Shown: positions 31,902 to 40,450 of the stretch, in pieces
How the letters are laid out: every line of letters starts with the position of its first letter
Position numbering within the stretch: position 1 is the first letter of the stretch
Source of the DNA: Thermopolyspora sp044507605
GTDB lineage: Bacteria; Actinomycetota; Actinomycetes; Streptosporangiales; Streptosporangiaceae
Assembly: GCA_044507605.1 (NCBI GenBank)
Contig: JBIQJI010000014.1
Coordinates: forward strand, 37,066-101,065
Length of the DNA: 64,000 nt
Reading direction: 5' to 3'
Notes under the pieces: model-generated
What the model saw: only the letters and a program-made list of their open reading frames with translations
Database searches by the model: none
What the model was told of the DNA's origin: nothing
Program-made: the position numbers and the translations under genes

Positions 31902-33152
31902 GTGAGCACAGATGTGGGATCGGCCTCCCCAATAGAGCTGCGGCATGCGATGGTCGACCGGCTCGTCTCGTGGCGGTCGGTTCGTACGGATCGGGTGGAG
32001 GCCGCGATGCGTGCGGTTCCCCGGCATCTGTTCGTTCCCGGTGCCTCGCTGCACAAGGCCTATGCCCACGAAGGCGTGGTCACGCATCCCGGGGCCGACG
32101 GACGGCCTCGCAGCATGGCCTCCGCGCCCGGGATCGTGGCGCAGATGCTGGAGCAGCTTGACGTACGGCCCGGCGATCGGGTCCTGGAGATCGGTGCGGG
32201 GACGGGCTACAACGCCGCGCTTCTCGCGTACCTGACCGGCCCGGACGGGCAGGTGACCACCGTCGACATCGATGCGGACGTCGTCGCGGGAGCACGTGCC
32301 GGGCTCGCGGCCGCAGGCTTCGACAAGGTGCAGGTCACCTGCGGCGACGGTGAGTACGGGTGTCCCGGGCACGCCCCGTACGACAGGATCATCGTGACCG
32401 CCGGAGCCTGGGACGTGCCACCCGCGTGGTCCGATCAGCTCGCCGGCGACGGCAGGATCGTGGTGCCGCTGCGGATCCGCGGGCTGACCCGCTCGGTCGC
32501 CCTCGAACGACAGGACGGCTTCCTGCGGAGCACGTCCATGGTGTACTGCGGGTTCATCCCGATCAGAGGCGCCGGGCACCGCCCGGAACCCACCATCGAA
32601 CTGAGCGACGAGTTCGAAATTTCCCTGCGATTCGACGACGGACGGTCCGCCGACGCCGAAGCCCTTGGCGAATCCTTGCGGCACCCCGCCCACCACACGT
32701 GGCTGGGCGTGACGGTCGTGGAGGCCGAGCTCGGGGGTTGCGAGTTCTGGCTCGCGGACATGGCCGGGTTCTGCCGTCTGCTGGTGGGCGGCGACGCCGT
32801 CGACCGAGGGTTCATCCCGCCCATGTACCGCTGGGGCAGCATGGCCCTGGTCGACCGGGACACGTTCGGCTACCTCACGATGCGCGAGACGCCCCATGCC
32901 GATGGCGGACAGCGAATCTACGAGCTGGGCGTGTGCGCGTACGGGCCGGGCCGCGAGCAACTGGGCGACCGCCTCGCCGGGCGGATACGCCAGTGGGCTC
33001 ACGACGCCCGATCAGGCGAAGACCTGTGGATCGAGGTCCACCCAGCCGGGAGCGCTGCTGAGATCGAGGGTCGGCTGGTCGCCGAGAAGCGGCATACGCG
33101 CATAGTGGTCCGGACGGCCCCGGCCGGCCGGCTCCGCAGTGGAACCGGATAG
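31902..33152 (+). CDS. FxLD-system PIMT-like methyltransferase
   Basis: A 416-aa protein. The N-terminal half is a protein-L-isoaspartate O-methyltransferase-like domain, with PRHLFVPGASLHKAYAHEG, the SAM motif VLEIGAGTGYNAAL and VTTVDIDADVVAGA. The C-terminal half (about 215-410) is the extra domain seen in methyltransferases of the FxLD lanthipeptide and related ATP-grasp maturation systems. Those enzymes methylate ribosomal peptides. No precursor with an FxLD motif, no lanthionine synthetase and no ATP-grasp gene appears within several kilobases, so it is an orphan here. TATGCT (31890-31895) lies six bases before the GTG, indicating a leaderless mRNA. Confidence 0.82.
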   Translation: MSTDVGSASPIELRHAMVDRLVSWRSVRTDRVEAAMRAVPRHLFVPGASLHKAYAHEGVVTHPGADGRPRSMASAPGIVAQMLEQLDVRPGDRVLEIGAGTGYNAALLAYLTGPDGQVTTVDIDADVVAGARAGLAAAGFDKVQVTCGDGEYGCPGHAPYDRIIVTAGAWDVPPAWSDQLAGDGRIVVPLRIRGLTRSVALERQDGFLRSTSMVYCGFIPIRGAGHRPEPTIELSDEFEISLRFDDGRSADAEALGESLRHPAHHTWLGVTVVEAELGGCEFWLADMAGFCRLLVGGDAVDRGFIPPMYRWGSMALVDRDTFGYLTMRETPHADGGQRIYELGVCAYGPGREQLGDRLAGRIRQWAHDARSGEDLWIEVHPAGSAAEIEGRLVAEKRHTRIVVRTAPAGRLRSGTG

Positions 33153-33160
33153 CCGCTCTG

Positions 33161-33676
33161 TCAGTCGACCTGTCCCCGTCGCTCGATGAGGACGACGTCG
33201 CGCCAGGTGCCGTGGTGGCGGCCGATGCGTTCGCGGGTGCCGATGACGCGGAAGCCGTGTTTTTCGTGGAGGCGGAGGCTGGCGGTGTTTTCGGGGAAGA
33301 CGCCGGACTGGATGGTCCAGATGCCGGCGGCTTCGGTGGAGGAGATCAGGGCCTGGAGGAGGGCGCCGCCGACGCCCCGGCCCTGGGCCGAGGGGTGGAC
33401 GTACAGGGAGTGTTCGACGACTCCGGCGTAGACGGGTCTGGGGGAGACGGCGCTGACGGCGATCCAGCCGAGCACCTGGCCGGTCGCCTTTTCGGTGGCG
33501 ACGTGGCGGTGGTGGGGGAGTCTGGCGGCGTCGAAGGTCTTCCAGGGTGGGGCGGTGGTCTCGAAGCTGGCGTTGCCGCCGTCGAGGCCGGCCTGGTAGA
33601 TCGCCAGGACTTCGGTGGCGTCGCTCGCGCGCATGGGGCGGATGGCCATGTTCGGCGGGATCGCAGGGATCTGCAT
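33161..33676 (-). CDS. GNAT acetyltransferase, phosphinothricin-acetyltransferase-like
   Basis: A 171-aa GNAT enzyme using acetyl-CoA. Its layout resembles the Pat/Bar and methionine-sulfoximine N-acetyltransferase branch: IRPMRASDATEVLAIYQAGL at the start, GWIAVSAVSPRPVYAGVVEH, VHPSAQGRGVGGALL for the CoA phosphate, and LHEKHGFRVIGTRERIGRHH near the end. It probably acetylates an amino-acid analogue, but the substrate is not certain. It converges with the methyltransferase gene eight bases away. The start at 33676 is the longest option; ATG 33649 would also keep the fold. Confidence 0.88.
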   Translation of the reverse strand: MQIPAIPPNMAIRPMRASDATEVLAIYQAGLDGGNASFETTAPPWKTFDAARLPHHRHVATEKATGQVLGWIAVSAVSPRPVYAGVVEHSLYVHPSAQGRGVGGALLQALISSTEAAGIWTIQSGVFPENTASLRLHEKHGFRVIGTRERIGRHHGTWRDVVLIERRGQVD

Positions 33677-33735
33677 CGCTCATCGACGATAGGCGATGGG
33701 GCCGGGCGAGGGAAGATCTCGTCTCATCGGCGCTG

Positions 33736-34695
33736 TCAGGGGAGGACCGTGCCGGCTCGTTTGACGGTGCGGATGACCGGGGCGGTTTCGAGTTCGCGGA
33801 CGCCGTCGAGGGGGGCGACGCGTTCGGTGAGGTAGCGGTACAGGTCGGGGGCGTCGCGGCAGGTCACGGCGGCCATGAGGTTGGTGGTGCCGGTGGTGGC
33901 GGCGACCATGTCGGCCTCGGGGTGGGCGGCGAGGGCGGCGCCGATCGACGTCAGGGCCGAGGGGCGCACCTTCATCCACAGCCAGGCTTCGGCGCGGTAG
34001 CCGAGGGCGGCCGAGGGGATCTCGACGTCGAATTTGAGCAGGCCGCTGCCGCGCAGCCGGGCGAGGCGGCGGCGGGCCGTGGTCTGTGAGCAGCCGGCGG
34101 CGGCCGCCAGTTCGTCGTAGCCGGCTCTGCCGTCGCGGGCGAGGACCCGCAGCAGGGCCCGGTCCTGTGGGCTCGGCTGTACGTCGCCGGGGTCGGTGTC
34201 GGGTGGCGCCGCCTGGCGCAGCCGGTCGATCTGGTCCTGGGACAGGACGGCGGCGCGGCTGCGCCACCCGGCGAACATGTGGAGGGTGGCGTGGGCCGAC
34301 ATGGCGACGATGCGCGGGGTGCGGGGCAGTTTCTTCAGCAGCAGGGTGTCGCCGTCTTCGTCGGATTGGACGCCGCAGGCGATTTCGGTGCCGCCGGACA
34401 GCAGGCGCACCCAGACGGTGTCGTCGCGGCGGGCGAGGGCTTCCGCGATGGCGCTCGCGGCGTCGGGGGCGCACACCAGGCGCACCGCCCAGGAGGCGCG
34501 GCCGAGGCGGGTGCCGTCGAGCATGCCGACGACGCGCAGGAGGCCGCCGGCGCGTAGCCGCCGGTAGCGGCGGGCGATGGTGTGTTCGGAGCCGCCGAGC
34601 ACGTCGGCGATCAGGCGGAAGGGGGCCCGGCCGTCGAGTTGCAGCGCGTGCACGAGAGCGCGATCGGCGGGGTCGAGGACGCTGGTTTGCGGCAC
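33736..34695 (-). CDS. Lrp/AsnC-family regulator with two AsnC modules
   Basis: A 319-aa regulator made of two Lrp/AsnC units in tandem. The first helix-turn-helix (about 10-55) includes FRLIADVLGGSEHTIARRYR; the second (about 175-220) includes YDELAAAAGCSQTTARRRLA. Each is followed by a ligand-binding (RAM-like) domain. Doubled AsnC proteins of this kind are common in actinomycetes. The GTG start follows two GTTTCAT direct repeats, and a GCGATTTATCGC palindrome overlaps its likely -10 box. It is divergent from the flavin monooxygenase gene, which it may regulate. Confidence 0.88.
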   Translation of the reverse strand: MPQTSVLDPADRALVHALQLDGRAPFRLIADVLGGSEHTIARRYRRLRAGGLLRVVGMLDGTRLGRASWAVRLVCAPDAASAIAEALARRDDTVWVRLLSGGTEIACGVQSDEDGDTLLLKKLPRTPRIVAMSAHATLHMFAGWRSRAAVLSQDQIDRLRQAAPPDTDPGDVQPSPQDRALLRVLARDGRAGYDELAAAAGCSQTTARRRLARLRGSGLLKFDVEIPSAALGYRAEAWLWMKVRPSALTSIGAALAAHPEADMVAATTGTTNLMAAVTCRDAPDLYRYLTERVAPLDGVRELETAPVIRTVKRAGTVLP

Positions 34696-34722
34696 GTTTC
34701 ATTGTTTCATGCGATTTATCGC
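34696..34722. promoter_or_regulatory. Operator-like repeats at the Lrp-family gene start
   Basis: GTTTCAT occurs at 34696-34702 and 34704-34710, directly against the GTG start codon. The palindrome GCGAT-TT-ATCGC (34711-34722) abuts them and includes GATAAAT on the minus strand, a plausible -10 box. This is a likely autoregulatory site. Confidence 0.5.
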
Positions 34723-34829
34723 CACCTGCCCCTCTCTGACCTGCGGAACCCCTCGCCTGTGCCCGAGCGTGGGGGTGTGAGCATCCATGTGATCGCCCGC
34801 GCGGACGGGCGTACCGGTAGGGAGGTCCG

Positions 34830-35903
34830 ATGAGAGTGATCGTCGCGGGTGCGGGGATCGGCGGGCTGTGCCTGGCCAACGCGCTGCACCGGGCCGGGGT
34901 CGACGTGCGCGTGTACGAGCGGGATCCCGCGCCTTTCACGCGCCGTCAGGGCTACCGCCTGCATCTCGACGGGGACGGCATCGACGCCTTGATGACCGTG
35001 CTGGCACCGGGGCGATGGGCGGCGTTCCGGGCCACGGCGTACGAGCCCCGGCCGCGTTTCGTGCATCTCGACCCGTGGCTGGGCGAGCTGGGGGTGCTGG
35101 AGCACAGCGGACGGCACCTGTCGGTCGACCGGCGGGCTCTGCGCGAGGCGCTGCTGGCGGGGGTGCCGGGCCTGGTCGCGTACGGCAGGGCGCTGACCGG
35201 TTTCGACCTCGACGGTGAGCGTGTCACGGCCCGCTTCGCCGATGGTTCGGCCGATACCGGCGATGTGCTGGTCGGGGCGGACGGCGTCAACTCGGCGGTG
35301 CGCCGCCAGTACCTGCCGCATGCCCGCGTCGTCGGCACCGGGCTGTGCCAGCTGTACGGCAAGATCCCCCTGGCGGAGGCGGCGGGCCTGGACGCCGTCT
35401 TCACGGCGATCACCGGGCCGGGCCACCGTGTGGTGGGCGTCGCCCCGACTCGCGGCTACGCCACGTGTTCGTTCGGCGCCCGGGTGGAGGACCTGCCTCC
35501 CGATGTCCATGTGATGAGCGAGGAGCGGCTCCGTGCGCTGGTGGCCGATCAGGTGGCGGACTGGCATCCCCGGGTGCGGCGCATGATCTCCCGCTGGACG
35601 GAGGTCTTCCCGCTGGTGCTGCGCACCAGCGTGCCGATCCCGCCGTGGCCGACGACCCGGGTCACCCTCCTCGGCGACGCCGTCCACGCGATGAGCCCGG
35701 CCGGCGGCGTCGGCGCCAACACGGCGCTCCGCGACGCCCGCACGCTCGCCGGCGCGCTCACCGGAGGCGGACCGCTGCTGCCCGCGCTGCGCGCCTACGA
35801 GAGCGAGATGATCGAGCGGGGGTTCGCGGCGGTGCGGGAGTCCGCCGCCAACGGCGCGCGTTTCCTCGGCCAGGACGCTCTGCCTTCGGGCGCGCTGCCC
35901 TAA
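34830..35903 (+). CDS. FAD-dependent monooxygenase
   Basis: A 357-aa group A flavin monooxygenase of the PHBH type. The dinucleotide fold is VIVAGAGIGGLCLANALHRA (4-23); DVLVGADGVNSAVRR carries the DG motif and VTLLGDAVHAMSPAGGVGAN the GD motif that contacts the FAD ribityl chain. It should hydroxylate an aromatic or polycyclic substrate using NAD(P)H and O2. GGGAGG lies five bases before the ATG. It is divergent from an Lrp-type regulator and overlaps the convergent hypF stop by four bases. No other secondary-metabolism genes are adjacent, so the substrate is open. Confidence 0.92.
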   Translation: MRVIVAGAGIGGLCLANALHRAGVDVRVYERDPAPFTRRQGYRLHLDGDGIDALMTVLAPGRWAAFRATAYEPRPRFVHLDPWLGELGVLEHSGRHLSVDRRALREALLAGVPGLVAYGRALTGFDLDGERVTARFADGSADTGDVLVGADGVNSAVRRQYLPHARVVGTGLCQLYGKIPLAEAAGLDAVFTAITGPGHRVVGVAPTRGYATCSFGARVEDLPPDVHVMSEERLRALVADQVADWHPRVRRMISRWTEVFPLVLRTSVPIPPWPTTRVTLLGDAVHAMSPAGGVGANTALRDARTLAGALTGGGPLLPALRAYESEMIERGFAAVRESAANGARFLGQDALPSGALP

Positions 35904-38236
35904 CTGCCGGCGCGGTCGCGGGCGGCGGCGACGGCCACCTGGCCGAGGGCGATGCCGCCGTCGCCCGGGGGGACGCGCAGGTGGGTGAGGACGCGGAAGC
36001 CGCGGTTGGTGAGGGCGGGGACGACGCGGTCGAGCAGGAGACGGTTGTTGAAGACCTCGCCGGTCAGGGCGGCGACCTCGACGCCCGTGGAGGCGCGGAT
36101 GCGCTCGCAGGTTTCGACGATCATGGCGGCGAGGGTGTTGTGGAAGCGGGCCGCGATGACGGGGGCGGAGGTGCCGCTCTGCAGGTCGTCGACGATGGAG
36201 CGGATCAGGTCGGGGCCGTCGAGGACGAGGGGGTGGCCGTCGCGGATCCGGGTCGGGTAGATGTCGATCACGACGGGGTCGGCGCGCTGCTCCAGTTCGG
36301 TCACGGCCTGGCCGTAGTAGCCGACCCGGTCCCGTACGCCGAGGATCGACGCCACCGCGTCGAACAGCCGGGCGGCGCTCGTGGTGAGCGGCGAGTTGGT
36401 GCCGGAGCGGGCGGCGCCGAGGACGAACTCCCAGCGGTTGGCGTGCCGGTCCCGCACGTCGAGGGGCCCGGTGTAGGCGTGGGCGGCGTCGAGGTAGGCG
36501 GCGGCCATGCGCCAGGGTTCGCGGATGGCGAGGGGGCCGCCGGGGAGGCGTACGGGGGCGAGGTGTGCGGCGCGGACGAAGCCGAGCAGGTCGGCGACGA
36601 GGAATTCGCCGCCCCATAGGGTGTCGTCGGGGCCGGTGCCGAGGCCGTCGAAGGCGACGCCGATGACGGGGCCGGTCTCCTCGTTGTCGGCGAGGCAGGC
36701 GGCGATGTGGGCGTGGTGGTGCTGCACGCCGACGAGTTCGGCGCCGGGCAGCGCGAGGGCGTAGCGGGTGGCGGCGCAGTCGCGGTCGAGGTCGTGGGCG
36801 ATGAGCCGGGGGGTGGTGTCGAACAGCCGCTGGTAGTGGGCGATGGCGGCGGCGTAGGCGTGTTCGCCCTGTTCGCCGGTGATATCGCCGAGGTGCTGGG
36901 AGAGGAAGGCCTGGGTGCCTTTGGCGAGGCAGAACGTGGTCTCGTGGTCGCCGCCGCAGCCGAGGATGGGCTGGGCCAGGGCGGTGCCCAGGGGCAGCGG
37001 CTGGGGCGCGTAGCCGCGGGAGCGCCGCACGGGGGTGGCGCGGCCGCTGCTGACTCTGACGATCGAGTCGGGGGAGGCCATGTGGATGGGCCGGTCGTGG
37101 GTGAGCACGGCGTCGGCGAGTTCGCCGAGCGCGGTCAGCGACTCCTCGTCGTCGCCGATGATGGGCCCGTCGGGGAGGTTTTCGGGGGTGAGCACGAACG
37201 GCCCGCCGAATTCGGCGGCGAGCAGGTGGTGGATGGGCGTGTACGGCAGCACGATGCCGAGCAGGGTGCTGCCCGGTGCGACGGGTTCGGCGATGGGCCC
37301 GCCGGGGCGGCGCGGCAGCAGGGTGACGGGGCGGCGGGGGCCGGTGAGCAGGCTGCGGGCGGCCTGGTCGATTTCGCAGAGGCGTTCGGCGGTGTCGAGG
37401 TCGGGCGCCATGACGGTGAACGGCAGGTCGGCGGTGCGTTTTCGGGTGCGCAGGGTGCGCACGGCGTTCTCGTCGCTCGCGTCGGCGGCGAGGTGGTAGC
37501 CGCCGAGCCCTTTGATGGCGACGATGCGCCCGGCGCGCATGAGCCGGGCGGCGGCGATGATGGGGTCGCCCTGGGTGGTGCCGCCGGAGGCGGTGACGAG
37601 GCGCAGGGTGGGCCCGCAGCCGGGGCAGCAGGTGGCCTGGGCGTGGAAGCGGCGGCCGGCCGGGTCCTGGTATTCGCGGGTGCAGGTGGGGCACAGCCGG
37701 AAGGCGGACATCGTGGTCGAGGCCCGGTCGTACGGGATCTCGGTGGCGATGGTGAACCGGGGGCCGCAGTTGACGCAGGTGATGAAGGGGTAGCGGTGCC
37801 GCCGGTCGGCCGGGTCGAACAGTTCGCGCAGGCAGTCGGCGCAGGTGGCGATGTCGGGGGAGACGAGGACGGACCGGTCGGCGGCGGTGGCCTGGCTGGC
37901 GAGGATGGTGAAGCCGCGGTCGCCGCGTACGGGGATGGCTTCGGACACGACGTTGGCGACGATGGCGAGCGGCGGCGCCATGACGGGCAGGTCGGTCTCG
38001 AACCGGTGGATGGCGGACGGGGCGCCCTCGATTTCGATGAGCACCCCGTCGGCGTCATGCCCGACGAATCCGGAAAGCTCCAGCTCGCGGGCGCGAGCGT
38101 AGACGAACGGCCGGAATCCGACCCCCTGCACGACGCCTTGGACGCGAATCCGTGCCCGGACCTGGGCGCCGCCCGGCGGCACGTGGGGGCCCGATGTTCC
38201 GCCCGGGCTCCCGTCCAGGCTCGTGGTGTCGATCAC
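35900..38236 (-). CDS. hypF: Carbamoyltransferase HypF (orphan)
   Basis: A 778-aa protein with the full HypF domain order: acylphosphatase (about 27-115, QGVVQGVGFRPFVYARAREL), two zinc fingers (CADC with CVNCGPRF; CPTC with CCPGCGP, about 130-215), a YrdC-like domain (about 225-410) and a Kae1-like carbamoyltransferase domain (about 430-770) with VGVQHHHAHIAACLADNE and AFDGLGTGPDDTLWGGEFL. HypF makes the cyano ligand of [NiFe]-hydrogenases from carbamoyl phosphate. No hypCDEAB or hydrogenase genes are present in the window. Near the C-terminus the usual SGGVFQN is altered to LTGEVFNN. The GTG start at 38236 is a choice by length; GGGAG lies 11 bases upstream. Confidence 0.92.
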   Translation of the reverse strand: MIDTTSLDGSPGGTSGPHVPPGGAQVRARIRVQGVVQGVGFRPFVYARARELELSGFVGHDADGVLIEIEGAPSAIHRFETDLPVMAPPLAIVANVVSEAIPVRGDRGFTILASQATAADRSVLVSPDIATCADCLRELFDPADRRHRYPFITCVNCGPRFTIATEIPYDRASTTMSAFRLCPTCTREYQDPAGRRFHAQATCCPGCGPTLRLVTASGGTTQGDPIIAAARLMRAGRIVAIKGLGGYHLAADASDENAVRTLRTRKRTADLPFTVMAPDLDTAERLCEIDQAARSLLTGPRRPVTLLPRRPGGPIAEPVAPGSTLLGIVLPYTPIHHLLAAEFGGPFVLTPENLPDGPIIGDDEESLTALGELADAVLTHDRPIHMASPDSIVRVSSGRATPVRRSRGYAPQPLPLGTALAQPILGCGGDHETTFCLAKGTQAFLSQHLGDITGEQGEHAYAAAIAHYQRLFDTTPRLIAHDLDRDCAATRYALALPGAELVGVQHHHAHIAACLADNEETGPVIGVAFDGLGTGPDDTLWGGEFLVADLLGFVRAAHLAPVRLPGGPLAIREPWRMAAAYLDAAHAYTGPLDVRDRHANRWEFVLGAARSGTNSPLTTSAARLFDAVASILGVRDRVGYYGQAVTELEQRADPVVIDIYPTRIRDGHPLVLDGPDLIRSIVDDLQSGTSAPVIAARFHNTLAAMIVETCERIRASTGVEVAALTGEVFNNRLLLDRVVPALTNRGFRVLTHLRVPPGDGGIALGQVAVAAARDRAGS

Positions 38237-38309
38237 CGTGTGCCATCACTCCCAGAGGAGGCAAGACGTGCCTATTGACACTTATTGGTAACGATGATGC
38301 CAGAAAGGT

Positions 38310-40391
38310 TCACACCATTACGTGTGATTCAGGATCTCCGACGAAACAGAACTGCGCGTTGCGCAGCAGCTTGTAGTCGGGCGCCTTCCACGTGTGCGTG
38401 CTCGCGTCGGCGCCGCGCATGTAGACGAAGTTGAACCGGTCCGACGAGTAGATGCGCACGCCTTCCGCCTTGCAGCGCCGCACGAGCCGGGTGTCCTCGC
38501 CGGCGTTGACCGCCTCGAACGGCATCGACCGCAGCAGGTCGGCGCGGGCCAGGATCGTGGCGCCCTGCACCAGGTGGGCCATGCGGTGCTCCAGGCCGGG
38601 CAGCCGCAGCACCGTGCTGTTGGTGGACGGGAAGTAGGTGTAGTGAGCGCCCTTGCCGACCAGCTCGGCGTCGGCGAAGTCGAACGCGCGCAGCAGGTCG
38701 GACAGGTAGTGCTCGCCGTACAGGTTGTCGTCGTCCATTTTGGCGATGTAGTCGCCGTCGGCCTGTGCGATGCCGAGGTTGAGCACCTCGCCGAGGGTGA
38801 GCGACGGGTCGGCCGTCAGCACCTTGACGTCGGGGATGCCGGCGGCGAGCGCCTTGTCCTTGACGACGTTCGGCTCGATGCCGATGCCGTGCAGCACCAG
38901 CACGAGCTGCAGGTCGCGGTGCCGCTGCCGCGCCACCTGGTGGATGGCGTGTTCGAGCTGCCCGGCGCGGTTGGTGGGCAGCACGACCGTCACCGAGCGG
39001 GTGCGCGGCTCGACGGTGCGGCCGAGCGCGAGGAGGATCTGGTCGACGCGGTGCGCGAACGTGTGCTTGTCGTGCACCTCGCGCATCGCCAGGTGGCCTT
39101 GGCGGGCGCGCAGCTCGGGGCTGTTGATCAGGTAGAGGGCCTGGTTGTACGCCTCCTCGGGCGTGTGGGCGACGGGGATGAGCGACCCGAACGTCTCCTC
39201 GATCGCCCGCGACCAGCCCGACAGCACGGTCGTCGAGCAGGCCGACAGTTCGAAGACGCGCCGGGCGCACATGGTCGGCGAGTCGATCACCGAGTTGACG
39301 TTGAGGAAGACCTTGTACATCTTGTACGCGGCGAGCATCTGCTCGTACGGCAGCTCGCCCACGATGTGCGGGCGGTACTCGTCGGGCCATTGGTACTTTT
39401 CGCCGGCCTTGTCGTTGCGGGCGTAGATGTGCAGGCCGAGCGGGCGCACCGGGGCGATCACGGTCTCCATCTGCTCGCGCCGCTCGGGGTGCTTGTCGCG
39501 GAAGTACATGCCGGCGAACGCGATGTCCTGCGCCCGGCCCCATCGGGTCTGGATGGGGTTGTGCACGCGGGGCTGGGCGGCGAACTGCAGCACGCCCACC
39601 CGATCATGTCCCAGTATTTCGCGGTACTTCGGGATCATGTCGCCGTCGCACGTGAAGACGTGGTCGAACAGCTTCGCCGTCTCGATGAAGAAGTCGAAGT
39701 TCGGCGGGTCCTCCTTGTTCCAGAAGACCGTCGGGATGCCTTCGGCCCGGAACCACGCCAGCAGGTCGCGCAGCTCCTGCTTCGGGGCGTTCGTGCCGGT
39801 CATCTGGTAGCGCCAGCGGCCCTGGTTGCCGAACCACGCCGACTCGACGAACAGCAGCTCCGGCCGTTTCTCCGCGAAGATCTCCCGCCAGTCGGTCAGG
39901 CCGAACTCGATCTGGTCCCACTCGTAGCGGAACGCCATGCGGGAGAAGTCGTCGAGGATCACCGCGACCGGCAGGTCCGGCCGGTTGATCGGCCCTTCGG
40001 GCCAGGCCAGGTTGGGGACCTTCACCTCGGGCGTCCGGTTCGCCGCGGCCTTGGCGGCCTCGACGACCGACGCCGGTGCCTTCGGGCTGTTCTTGGTCTT
40101 CAGGGCGCGGCGCAGGTCGCGCGGCAGGCGCACCAGGTTGGCGGGCTTGCGGGCGCCGGTCAGCGCCTCGGCCACGCGGAACGGGCGCTGCGTCTGGGTC
40201 GCGCGCAGCTTCCAGATGGCGTAGTCGGCGCGGGCGGTCTGGATCGCGAGCCGCTCCTCCAGGTCGCGGATCCGCTCCTCGTACCGCTCGACCTCTTTGC
40301 GCTCCTCGGGCAGCCAGTTCACCGCCCCGAGCCGCTGGAACCTCGGCTCTTCCTGCTCTTGGCCGTCTGTCTGCTGACCCTCAGTCGCCAT
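38310..40391 (-). CDS. Two-domain glycosyltransferase with coiled-coil N-terminus
   Basis: A 693-aa cytosolic protein. Residues 20-60 form a charged helical or coiled-coil region (ERYEERIRDLEERLAIQTAR). Residues 130-450 resemble CgeB/DUF3880-type GT-B enzymes, including IPTVFWNKEDPPNFDFF, HVFTCDGDMIPKYREILG and NVNSVIDSPTMCARRVFE. Residues 460-690 are a GT-A family-2 domain with VTVVLPTNRAGQLEHAI and the DXD-like KMDDDNLYG. It probably builds a surface glycan together with the adjacent sugar-nucleotide genes. AAGGGG precedes ATG 40391. It lies 59 bases downstream of wecB on the same strand. Confidence 0.85.
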   Translation of the reverse strand: MATEGQQTDGQEQEEPRFQRLGAVNWLPEERKEVERYEERIRDLEERLAIQTARADYAIWKLRATQTQRPFRVAEALTGARKPANLVRLPRDLRRALKTKNSPKAPASVVEAAKAAANRTPEVKVPNLAWPEGPINRPDLPVAVILDDFSRMAFRYEWDQIEFGLTDWREIFAEKRPELLFVESAWFGNQGRWRYQMTGTNAPKQELRDLLAWFRAEGIPTVFWNKEDPPNFDFFIETAKLFDHVFTCDGDMIPKYREILGHDRVGVLQFAAQPRVHNPIQTRWGRAQDIAFAGMYFRDKHPERREQMETVIAPVRPLGLHIYARNDKAGEKYQWPDEYRPHIVGELPYEQMLAAYKMYKVFLNVNSVIDSPTMCARRVFELSACSTTVLSGWSRAIEETFGSLIPVAHTPEEAYNQALYLINSPELRARQGHLAMREVHDKHTFAHRVDQILLALGRTVEPRTRSVTVVLPTNRAGQLEHAIHQVARQRHRDLQLVLVLHGIGIEPNVVKDKALAAGIPDVKVLTADPSLTLGEVLNLGIAQADGDYIAKMDDDNLYGEHYLSDLLRAFDFADAELVGKGAHYTYFPSTNSTVLRLPGLEHRMAHLVQGATILARADLLRSMPFEAVNAGEDTRLVRRCKAEGVRIYSSDRFNFVYMRGADASTHTWKAPDYKLLRNAQFCFVGDPESHVMV

Positions 40392-40450
40392 ATCGGCCCC
40401 TTGCTGGTGGTGTTTCGGGAAAAACTCGGTGAACGGAGGGGGAAGGGAGA

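Noticed and set aside
34716..37694. 992-codon open frame on the minus strand
   Set aside because: It covers the FAD monooxygenase gene on the opposite strand and hypF in another frame. The translation is an Arg/Pro/His-rich shadow without motifs, as expected in GC-rich DNA.
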